From the NCBI RefSeq assembly GCF_013394305.1, contig NZ_AP019810.1, forward strand, positions 2,819,001 through 2,883,000: 64,000 nt of DNA, written 5' to 3'. The position numbers were made by a program, and so were the translations under genes. This stretch comes from Enterococcus mundtii (lineage in GTDB: Bacteria > Bacillota > Bacilli > Lactobacillales > Enterococcaceae). The notes beneath the pieces were generated by a model. The model ran no database searches, was not told the DNA's origin, and saw only the letters and a program-made list of their open reading frames with translations. Of this stretch, positions 56,186 through 64,000 are shown piece by piece (the stretch's first letter is position 1; each line of letters starts with the position of its first letter).

Positions 56186-57307
56186 ATGGATAAACAGTTA
56201 AGGAAACTATTAAAAGATGAGAGAAAATACTTATACGCCGATTTTAGTACATTACATAAAACACAACAAAAACTATATAATGAGATCATCAAAGAACAAA
56301 ATAACTTACTGAATAAATTTCCTGAAAATGAAAGACAAGCAAAAAAACTCATCAACCCAATCAATTCTTATGAAAATAAAATCGAAATGTGGGTAGCCAA
56401 CGCCATGCGGATGGAAAAAATGGAGAAACATATCCAATCTATCCGATTAAAATTACATGCGGGTTTTCATCAACCAAGCAAGGCTTTCGAAAGAATGGGT
56501 TATCAGGAAAATTCGGCTAGAGTCATGCTTGAAAAACGTAGTGAACAGTTTTATCCCAAGGTGTTTCAACAATTGATTTCAAATATCACTTCCTTACTTG
56601 GTCAGAATGTAACTTTCGCCCGTGGTGAAGTAAAAATTCCACAATCGGTTGATCTAAACCTAAGTAAAAAAACGCTACAAACACGTAAAGATCGTTTGTC
56701 AGCTGAGTTTAAAGTACTACATAAAGAATCAAATGAATGGAAAAATGATTTAAAAACCTTAACGAAACAAGTACTACAGCATCGTGAAGATTTAGAAAAT
56801 CCTGATTTTCGCATGGATTTCAAAAGAGGTTTGGAGTCGCATCATTCTATTGAACATATTGCAGCCCCCGTCATCAATTCGATCGAATCACTCCATTCAA
56901 GTATGTTGAATTACGCAGAAAGTTTGATCCATTTAAATAAAAAAGAGGGAGAACTTTTTGAAACCAGAGCGCAAATCAACGGGAAAGAGCAGTATGTTAA
57001 TGGGAGCCATACGCTGAAAAGTTTGAATTATCAGCGTGGTCAGGCATTAACTGATCTAAAAGCAATAAGCAAATCACACTATACTCCTAAACTGCTGTCA
57101 GCGATCGATTATGTACGTAGTTTAGGTGCGGGAGTACTGAGAACAGTTGATGTAGATAAGCATGTACAGACGGACAGAAAACTCCAACAAGTAGCTCAGT
57201 TGAGAGCGCAAGGCTCTTTCGCTGACCGGACGAATCGTGCGAAAAAAATGGCGGGAGATTTCCAACAAAATCGCCCAACAACAAGTAACCATGAAAAAAG
57301 TCGTTAA
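56186..57307 (+). CDS. Unrecognised alpha-helical protein
   Basis: A 373-residue protein that is nearly all helix, very rich in K, L, Q, N and H, without signal peptide or membrane segment. Coiled-coil-like stretches include RKLLKDERKYLYADFSTL near the start, KTLQTRKDRLSAEFKVLHKES around residue 170 and DLKTLTKQVLQHREDLEN around 205. AGAGGAG precedes the ATG and terminators flank the gene. The base composition is more A-rich than the adjoining pur genes. I do not recognise the family; size and helicity would fit a phage- or plasmid-type structural protein or a secreted type VII substrate, but nothing specific supports either. Confidence 0.72.
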   Translation: MDKQLRKLLKDERKYLYADFSTLHKTQQKLYNEIIKEQNNLLNKFPENERQAKKLINPINSYENKIEMWVANAMRMEKMEKHIQSIRLKLHAGFHQPSKAFERMGYQENSARVMLEKRSEQFYPKVFQQLISNITSLLGQNVTFARGEVKIPQSVDLNLSKKTLQTRKDRLSAEFKVLHKESNEWKNDLKTLTKQVLQHREDLENPDFRMDFKRGLESHHSIEHIAAPVINSIESLHSSMLNYAESLIHLNKKEGELFETRAQINGKEQYVNGSHTLKSLNYQRGQALTDLKAISKSHYTPKLLSAIDYVRSLGAGVLRTVDVDKHVQTDRKLQQVAQLRAQGSFADRTNRAKKMAGDFQQNRPTTSNHEKSR

Positions 57308-57348
57308 GAATCATTGTGATTTTACAAACAAAAAAATAAGGTAGCATC

Positions 57349-57388
57349 AAAAAAAGCGAACGTTTAAAAATGTTCGCTTTTTTTTACA
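57349..57388 (+). terminator. Intrinsic terminator
   Basis: AAAAGCGAACGTTT pairs with AATGTTCGCTTTT (one G-U) and ends in a long T run. Confidence 0.88.
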
Positions 57389-57466
57389 CGAAAACTTAAT
57401 TAAAGGTAAAATACAACTTTTTTATAATAAAAAGCTTGATTTTTTTATGAAATTACGTTAAATTAC

Positions 57467-57522
57467 TTGAGGTACTAAAAATGAGCACGTAAAAAGTGGA
57501 TAATGTTCGTGTTTTTTGCGAA
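57467..57522 (+). promoter_or_regulatory. guaC promoter with a PurBox at the start site
   Basis: TTGAGG (57467-57472), 17 bases, TAAAAA (57490-57495). Overlapping the predicted start, TAATGTTCGTGTTTTTT (57501-57517) is a PurBox on the minus strand (AAACACGAACATTA), followed by a GCGAATAT partial copy. A site over the start suggests repression, unlike the upstream sites at purE and purC. Confidence 0.6.
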
Positions 57523-57545
57523 TATGAAATCGAGAGGACGATATG

Positions 57546-58523
57546 ATGAAAGTATTTGATTACGAAGATATTCAACTGATTCCTAATAAATGTATCGTAA
57601 ACAGCCGTTCAGAATGTGATACAACTGTGACTTTAGGTTCACATACATTTAAAATGCCGGTTGTACCAGCAAATATGCAAACGATCATTGATGAAACGAT
57701 TGCGGAATTTTTAGCTGAAAATGGTTATTTCTATATCATGCATCGTTTTGACGAAGAAGCACGAATCCCATTTATCGAAAAAATGAAAGCAAGAAATTTA
57801 ATTTCTTCTATTAGTGTAGGAGTGAAAAAAGACGAGTATGCTTTTGTAGAAGAATTAGCAGAAAAATCGCTTGTACCAGATTATATTACAATTGATATTG
57901 CCCATGGACATTCAAATGCTGTGATCGCGATGATCCAGCATATCAAAAAGCATTTACCAGATACGTTTGTCATTGCAGGGAACGTCGGCACGCCAGAAGC
58001 CGTTCGAGAATTAGAAAACGCTGGAGCAGATGCAACGAAAGTCGGCATTGGCCCAGGAAAAGTATGTATCACAAAAATCAAAACTGGTTTTGGTACTGGT
58101 GGTTGGCAATTAGCGGCACTAAGATGGTGCGCGAAAGCTGCCCGCAAACCTATCATTGCTGACGGTGGCATCCGTACACCTGGAGATGTCGCGAAATCAG
58201 TACGTTTTGGTGCGACGATGGTGATGATCGGTTCATTGTTTGCAGGACACGAAGAATCACCAGGAGAAACAAAAGTTGAGAACGGTGTCGTTTACAAAGA
58301 ATATTTTGGATCAGCTTCTGAATTCCAAAAAGGCGAAAAGAAAAATGTTGAAGGTAAGAAAATTTGGATTCAACACAAAGGATCTTTAAAAGATACGTTA
58401 GTTGAAATGCAACAAGATTTACAATCTTCGATTTCTTATGCCGGTGGTCGTGATTTAGAATCGATTCGTAAAGTCGATTATGTCATCGTTAAAAACTCGA
58501 TTTTCAATGGAGATACGATTTAA
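57546..58523 (+). CDS. guaC: GMP reductase
   Basis: Deaminates GMP to IMP with NADPH, balancing adenine and guanine pools. A 325-residue IMPDH-family barrel: [20 protein letters not shown] start, [13 protein letters not shown], the catalytic Cys loop [34 protein letters not shown] and [15 protein letters not shown]. No CBS domains, which separates it from IMP dehydrogenase. I prefer the ATG at 57546 (GAGAGGA 7 bases upstream) to the ATG at 57543. The palindromic repeat copy A follows. Confidence 0.95.
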   Translation: MKVFDYEDIQLIPNKCIVNSRSECDTTVTLGSHTFKMPVVPANMQTIIDETIAEFLAENGYFYIMHRFDEEARIPFIEKMKARNLISSISVGVKKDEYAFVEELAEKSLVPDYITIDIAHGHSNAVIAMIQHIKKHLPDTFVIAGNVGTPEAVRELENAGADATKVGIGPGKVCITKIKTGFGTGGWQLAALRWCAKAARKPIIADGGIRTPGDVAKSVRFGATMVMIGSLFAGHEESPGETKVENGVVYKEYFGSASEFQKGEKKNVEGKKIWIQHKGSLKDTLVEMQQDLQSSISYAGGRDLESIRKVDYVIVKNSIFNGDTI

Positions 58524-58533
58524 TTCGAAGTAA

Positions 58534-58695
58534 GAGAGGTCGGGACGGAAGTGTTCAGCCTCGAGAAATAAGGCGCCATCCACGAAAATTGTTTTTTAAA
58601 TTTTTGTGGATGGCGCCTTATTTTTCGAAGAGGTTACTTTTGTTCCCACCGTTTATTCGGTTATAGGTGGGTCAGGTGAACGAATGTCCCGCTCC
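58534..58695 (+). repeat. Dispersed palindromic repeat, copy A (intact)
   Basis: About 160 bp folding as a branched structure. The outer stem pairs CGGGAC (58541-58546) with GTCCCG near 58686-58691. Hairpin 1 pairs CGAGAAATAAGGCGCCATCC with its near-perfect complement around an AAAATT/AATTTT loop (58562-58627). Hairpin 2 pairs CCCACC with GGTGGG (58645-58671). It ends in a T run, so it can terminate guaC. Shape and size agree with the EFAR repeats known from E. faecalis, from memory and not checked. Confidence 0.8.
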
Positions 58696-58765
58696 CTTTT
58701 TTTACATTTTCTTTCTTTTTGAAACTAAGCTACAATAGTAGAAAGTAAATATTTGGAGAATGCAC

Positions 58766-60202
58766 ATGTGGACGAGAATAACTAAACATAAAGGTTCTGC
58801 TTACCAACAGATCATGGATCAAATTTTGAAGAAAATCGAAAATGGGCAATTGCAACCAGGAGATAAATTACCTTCTGAAAGAATGTTTGCTGATTTTTTT
58901 GGTGTGAATCGCACGACTGTTGTTCATGCGTTAGATGAATTGCGTGGGCTAGGGATATTGGAAAGTCGTCAAGGGAGTGGTCGGTTTATTTCTTCGGTGA
59001 CTTGGGGTGATTTTTCAGAGCCGCGGATCGATTGGCGTCAATTGATCTCTGCAAGATACGATAAAATCGTTGATAGTTACGGAGAAAAAGTCAAAGAAGC
59101 AAGTCGGAAATCCGATTTTTTAGATTTATATTCAAGTGAAATGCCGCTTGATGTATTACCTAATATGAAGATGCCCAATTATACATTAGAAGGTATTTTA
59201 AAAGAAGAACAAGCCGTTTCCGTGTTTGGGTATCAACCGCTGATGGCGCAGATCAGAGAACGCTTGATCAGAAATAACGGATTTTCGTTTAAAAAAAGTC
59301 AATTGCTAATCACTGGTGGGGGACAACAAGCGATCTTTCTGATTTTACAAACCATTTTGTCGGTAGGAGATGCCATCGCGGTGGAATCCCCCACTTTTTT
59401 CTACCGCTTGCCATTGTTTAAAGCACTTGGTACCCGCTTGTTCGGTATTCCGATGGATGATCAAGGGATTGATCTAGAAAAATTGGAAGAAGCTATTCAT
59501 AAGCATAAGATCAAAGCGGTCTTAGTCAATCCAAATTTTCAAAATCCGACAGGTACAGTGATGGCTGTTGAACGTCGCCAACGTTTAGTCGCGCTGTGCC
59601 GCAAATACCAATTGCCGATCATAGAAGACGATGTATTTGCAGATTTAGCCTTTTCTCCGGAGCAACAAGCTTCGATCGCTCCGATCCATGCGATTGATCC
59701 GGAAAATGTCTTGTATGTCGGCTCGTTATCGCGTTTGTTGGGGGAAACGACTAAAATTGGTTGGATCGTAGGCCCAACTATTCTGATCCAACGATTGTCT
59801 GAGGCACAAAAAATGATGGATGTCTCTTTGAGTATCTTTACACAAATGGCAGCAACTGCTGTTTTTGATTCTTCTTTTGACCAAAACATGGCAAGTCTGT
59901 GTCAACGACTAGAAAAGAACAGTCAGCTTTTACGTAGTTGGGTCGATTCGCAATACTTCTTTCATTTAGCCCCTCTTGCAGGCGGATATTATGGCTGGTT
60001 GACTTGGGAGGGTGAAAAGTTCACGAAAGTATTAGCAGAAAGATTATTACGTGAGGGGTTAGGTGTGGCTCCAGGTTATCTTTTTGGCGAAGACATTGGT
60101 TTAAGAATCAACTATAGCCGTATGAGTCCTGATGACCTACCATTGTTCGTTTCACGAATGGACAAACTACGTACATGGTTGGAAGCGAAAGAGAAGCAAT
60201 AG
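58766..60202 (+). CDS. MocR-type GntR regulator with aminotransferase-like domain, PLP lysine replaced
   Basis: A 478-residue regulator: GntR winged helix at residues about 12-75 (AYQQIMDQILKKIENGQLQP, SERMFADFFGVNRTTVVHAL) and a class I aminotransferase-like domain (ITGGGQQAIFLILQTILS, VESPTFFYRLPLF, VNPNFQNPTGTVM, IIEDDVFADLAF). At the place of the Schiff-base lysine (usual pattern SFSK) it has YVGSLSRLLGETTKIGW, an arginine (CGT). It may bind PLP non-covalently or another ligand. The ATG at 58766 is 7 bases after GGAG. It stands alone, convergent with nothing, about 520 bases before pdhA. Confidence 0.9.
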   Translation: MWTRITKHKGSAYQQIMDQILKKIENGQLQPGDKLPSERMFADFFGVNRTTVVHALDELRGLGILESRQGSGRFISSVTWGDFSEPRIDWRQLISARYDKIVDSYGEKVKEASRKSDFLDLYSSEMPLDVLPNMKMPNYTLEGILKEEQAVSVFGYQPLMAQIRERLIRNNGFSFKKSQLLITGGGQQAIFLILQTILSVGDAIAVESPTFFYRLPLFKALGTRLFGIPMDDQGIDLEKLEEAIHKHKIKAVLVNPNFQNPTGTVMAVERRQRLVALCRKYQLPIIEDDVFADLAFSPEQQASIAPIHAIDPENVLYVGSLSRLLGETTKIGWIVGPTILIQRLSEAQKMMDVSLSIFTQMAATAVFDSSFDQNMASLCQRLEKNSQLLRSWVDSQYFFHLAPLAGGYYGWLTWEGEKFTKVLAERLLREGLGVAPGYLFGEDIGLRINYSRMSPDDLPLFVSRMDKLRTWLEAKEKQ

Positions 60203-60252
60203 TAAGAAAAGAAAGAGTAACTTTTGTTATTTTTTCTTTTCTTTTTTATTTT
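60203..60252 (+). terminator. Intrinsic terminator after the MocR gene
   Basis: AAGAAAAGAAAGAGTAAC pairs with GTTATTTTTTCTTTTCTT (with mismatches), followed by TTTTATTTT. Confidence 0.7.
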
Positions 60253-60720
60253 GTGAAGAAATTTCTGGAAAAGTTGGCGTATTGCCTGTTAATTAAAAGA
60301 AATATGTAGTTGGACAGGCTTATTGTTTGTAAAAAAGCCTATGTTAAGGATAAAATTAAAGTAAGTGGTTTGTGTAATCACTCACTATCGAGAAAAAAAT
60401 TAATACAGTGATTGGTAAAAGGTTGTAACAACTTGAATACAGAAAAGAAACGATTGTTATAAAAGGGGAGAAACATCTCTATGTTTTTTTAGAAAAAATG
60501 TAAACCGCTTACTACCTTGTGATTACCTTCACTATTTTAACAGAGATAGGGATTGTTATAATTTTTTTAAATGGTGAAAATTTGTGCTTAAAGCTTGTAT
60601 TTCGGAGGAATACGTGATAATTTATTAGTGAAGCCGGAGAAATAGTGATACAGATATCGTCGCTGTTTCAACCGCGGAATGAAGAGAGTTTCTTATAGAT
60701 GAGAGAGGAATGTGTGATAA
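60253..60720 (+). promoter_or_regulatory. Leader and promoter region of the pdh operon
   Basis: About 470 bases without an ORF. A possible promoter TTGAAT-18-TTATAA (60433-60462) is followed within 10 bases by AAACAT-CTCT-ATGTTT and a T run (60471-60490), a terminator-like hairpin. An extended -10, TGTTATAAT (60554-60562), then gives a probable main start with a leader of about 150 nt. TGTAAACCGCTTACT (60499-60513) resembles a cre site but is one base too long. AGGCTTA...AAGCCT pairs at 60317-60340. Confidence 0.5.
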
Positions 60721-61830
<1,110 letters not shown>

Positions 61831-61832
61831 CC

Positions 61833-62810
61833 ATGGCACAAAAAACAATGATTCAAGCAATCACAGATGCCTTAGCACTTGAACTTGAAAACGACGAAAA
61901 CGTACTCGTTTTTGGTGAAGATGTCGGCAAAAACGGAGGCGTATTCCGTGCAACTGAAGGATTGCAAGAAAAGTTCGGTGAAGACCGCGTATTTGACACT
62001 CCTTTAGCAGAATCAGGTATTGCCGGATTAGGTTTCGGTTTAGCACTTGAAGGATTCCGTCCTGTCCCTGAAATCCAATTCTTTGGCTTTATTTTTGAAG
62101 CAATGGATGAAGTTGTAGCACAAATGGCTCGTACGAGATACCGTATGGGTGGAACAAGAAATATTCCAGTAACGATCCGTTCACCATTTGGTGGTGGTGT
62201 TCATACACCTGAATTACACTCAGATAACTTAGAAGGATTGATTGCTCAATCTCCTGGTATCCGTGTAGTGATTCCGTCAAACCCATATGATGCAAAAGGA
62301 TTATTGATTGCTTCTATTAGAAGTAATGACCCTGTTGTTTTCTTGGAGCATATGAAACTTTATCGTTCATTCCGAGAGGAAGTGCCAGATGAAGCGTACG
62401 AAGTGCCTTTAGATAAAGCCGCAGTGACTCGTGAAGGAACAGATGTATCAATCATCACTTACGGTGCAATGGTACGTGAAGCCATCAAGGCAGCAGATAA
62501 TCTTGAAAAAGAAGGTATCTCTGTTGAGATCGTTGACCTACGAACAGTTGCTCCATTAGATGTTGAAACAATCATCAAATCTGTTGAAAAAACAGGACGT
62601 GTCGTTGTTGTTCAAGAAGCACAACGTCAAGCAGGCGTAAGCACTCAAGTAATCTCTGAAATCTCTGAACGTGCAATTCTTTCATTAGAAGCACCAATCG
62701 GACGCGTTTCTGCACCAGATACTGTTTTCCCATTCGGTCAAGCAGAAAACATCTGGTTGCCAAATGCTTCTGACATCGAAGCAAAAGTAAAAGAAATCGC
62801 AGAATTTTAA
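61833..62810 (+). CDS. pdhB: Pyruvate dehydrogenase E1 beta subunit
   Basis: Forms the alpha2beta2 E1 with PdhA. A 325-residue transketolase-like subunit: [79 protein letters not shown]. Two bases after pdhA, with AAGGAG in the end of pdhA. Confidence 0.96.
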   Translation: MAQKTMIQAITDALALELENDENVLVFGEDVGKNGGVFRATEGLQEKFGEDRVFDTPLAESGIAGLGFGLALEGFRPVPEIQFFGFIFEAMDEVVAQMARTRYRMGGTRNIPVTIRSPFGGGVHTPELHSDNLEGLIAQSPGIRVVIPSNPYDAKGLLIASIRSNDPVVFLEHMKLYRSFREEVPDEAYEVPLDKAAVTREGTDVSIITYGAMVREAIKAADNLEKEGISVEIVDLRTVAPLDVETIIKSVEKTGRVVVVQEAQRQAGVSTQVISEISERAILSLEAPIGRVSAPDTVFPFGQAENIWLPNASDIEAKVKEIAEF

Positions 62811-62834
62811 GGAAAGAAAGGACGTTAAAAACCC

Positions 62835-64000
62835 ATGGCTTACCAATTTAAATTACCTGATATCGGTGAAGGTATCGCAGAAGGTGAAATCGTTAAATGG
62901 TTCGTTCAACCAGGCGATACGATCAATGAAGACGATACATTGTTAGAAGTACAAAATGACAAATCAGTGGAAGAAATTCCATCTCCAGTAACAGGAACAG
63001 TGAAAAGCATCGTTGTTCCAGAAGGTACAGTTGCAAATGTTGGTGACGTATTAGTTGAGATCGATGCACCAGGACATGAAGGAAACGAAGAAAGCGGAAG
63101 CGAAGGCGTGGCAGCTACTGAGCAAACACCTGAAGCACCTGCTGCTGAACCAACAACAGAAAGTTCATCTGCATCAGCAGAAGCTTCTGACGGTGGCGTA
63201 TTCCAATTCAAATTACCTGATATCGGTGAAGGTATCGCAGAAGGTGAAATCGTTAAATGGTTTGTTAAAGCCGGTGACACGATCAATGAAGACGATACAT
63301 TATTAGAAGTGCAAAATGACAAATCAGTGGAAGAAATTCCATCTCCAGTAACAGGGACTGTGAAAACAATCGTTGTTTCTGAAGGTACAGTCGCAAATGT
63401 TGGTGACGTATTGGTTGAGATCGACGCGCCAGGACACAATAGTGCACCTGCAAGCAAACCAGCGGCAGCAACTTCTGATGCAAAAGTGGAAACTTCAGGT
63501 TCTTCAAGTATCCCTGAAGCGGCAAACCCAGATAAACGCGTATTAGCAATGCCATCTGTTCGTCAATTCGCTCGCGAAAAAGACGTGGATATCAGTCAAG
63601 TTTCTGCAACTGGAAAAGGCGGACGTGTGACAAAAGAAGATATCGAAAACTTCTTATCTGGCGGAGGGGCTCCAGCAGCTGCAAGCAAACCTGCTGAATC
63701 AGCTGCACCAACAGAAGCATCTGCTGAAAAACCAGCTGAAACAAAAGCTGCTCCAGCAAAAGCATTCAAATCAAACTTAGGCGATCTAGAAGAACGTGTG
63801 GCATTGACACCAACACGTAAAGCAATTGCAAAAGCAATGGTCAACAGCAAACAAACAGCACCTCATGTCACTTTACATGATGAAGTTGAAGTAACAAATC
63901 TTTGGGATAACCGTAAGAAATTCAAAGAAGTGGCAGCTGCTAACGGCACGAAATTAACGTTCTTGCCTTACGTTGTCAAAGCGTTGACTGCAACAGTCAA
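62835..64000 (+). CDS. pdhC: Pyruvate dehydrogenase E2 (dihydrolipoamide acetyltransferase), partial
   Basis: The core acetyltransferase of the complex; the right end is cut by the window. Two lipoyl domains (residues about 2-78 and 122-198) each contain the lipoylated lysine in [13 protein letters not shown], joined by Ala/Pro/Glu-rich linkers. A peripheral-subunit-binding domain ([20 protein letters not shown]...[14 protein letters not shown]) follows at about 238-272, and the catalytic domain begins near 315 ([18 protein letters not shown]). AAAGGA lies before the ATG. The active-site HxxxD is beyond the window. Confidence 0.95.
   Translation, partial: MAYQFKLPDIGEGIAEGEIVKWFVQPGDTINEDDTLLEVQNDKSVEEIPSPVTGTVKSIVVPEGTVANVGDVLVEIDAPGHEGNEESGSEGVAATEQTPEAPAAEPTTESSSASAEASDGGVFQFKLPDIGEGIAEGEIVKWFVKAGDTINEDDTLLEVQNDKSVEEIPSPVTGTVKTIVVSEGTVANVGDVLVEIDAPGHNSAPASKPAAATSDAKVETSGSSSIPEAANPDKRVLAMPSVRQFAREKDVDISQVSATGKGGRVTKEDIENFLSGGGAPAAASKPAESAAPTEASAEKPAETKAAPAKAFKSNLGDLEERVALTPTRKAIAKAMVNSKQTAPHVTLHDEVEVTNLWDNRKKFKEVAAANGTKLTFLPYVVKALTATV
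62843..63435 (+). repeat. Duplicated lipoyl-domain DNA inside pdhC
   Basis: A 233-bp unit at 62843-63075 recurs at 63203-63435 at exact 360-base offset without indels; I count about 20 differences by eye. The near identity at the DNA level, including silent positions, shows a recent duplication or ongoing gene conversion. Confidence 0.88.

Noticed and set aside
60499-60513. TGTAAACCGCTTACT upstream of pdhA considered as a CcpA cre site
   Set aside because: It has one base too many between half-sites and lacks the central CG in register; noted only as cre-like.

Overview
The window is a 64 kb chromosomal stretch of a low-GC Gram-positive coccus, most probably an Enterococcus of the E. faecium-like group. 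The evidence is an AT-rich sequence with strong AGGAGG-type ribosome sites, a B. subtilis-type small PurL with separate PurS and PurQ, an ISL3-type insertion sequence, Mga-type regulators, an LPXTG-like surface protein and EFAR-like palindromic repeats. The species cannot be fixed by eye.

Layout. 1-8.6 kb: ppaC, hypothetical and membrane genes, an alpha/beta hydrolase, a LacI regulator, a medium-chain dehydrogenase and a YitT-type membrane protein. 8.6-12 kb: a candidate small RNA, a small membrane protein under a double LexA box, and a two-gene osmolyte/choline-type ABC importer. 12.3-17.6 kb: two paralogous Mga-like regulators followed by a three-gene surface-protein operon. 17.6-20.6 kb: a LysM cell-wall protein, DUF378, a coiled-coil membrane protein, a second LexA-box gene, tRNA-Leu(GAG) and a 53-codon membrane ORF. 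20.7-28.1 kb: an AlaT-like aminotransferase, an XRE-TPR regulator, nagA, and a MerR regulator divergent from a P-type cation ATPase with a MerR-type 19-bp-spacer promoter. 28.3-34.4 kb: a secreted nuclease with a tightly linked small gene, NfeD plus flotillin, two divergent FUSC-type membrane proteins and a Gfo/Idh/MocA oxidoreductase. 34.6-37.3 kb: a peptidoglycan hydrolase group (VanY-like carboxypeptidase, GH73 glucosaminidase) and a TIM-barrel protein.

37.5-58.5 kb is dominated by purine metabolism: a guanine riboswitch with xpt-pbuX, the de novo cluster purEKB and purCSQLFMNHD, and guaC. PurBoxes (AAAGACGAACA type) stand at the same distance upstream of the purE and purC promoters, about -75/-76 from the inferred start. 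That is the position known for the lactococcal PurR activator. At guaC the box overlaps the inferred start. A 1515-bp ISL3-family element with an 8-bp target duplication sits between pbuX and purE, inside the central hairpin of a dispersed palindromic repeat. An aldo/keto reductase and an unrecognised alpha-helical protein lie between purD and guaC.

58.5-64 kb: an intact copy of the palindromic repeat, a MocR-type regulator whose expected PLP lysine is an arginine, and pdhA-pdhB-pdhC. pdhC (E2, two nearly identical lipoyl domains) runs off the right edge.

Best leads: the modular repeat family and the insertion into one copy; LexA-controlled genes for two small uncharacterised proteins; the Mga-linked surface operon with a shared candidate operator; the nuclease/possible-inhibitor pair; a C-rich-loop small RNA candidate; and the MocR regulator without its lysine.
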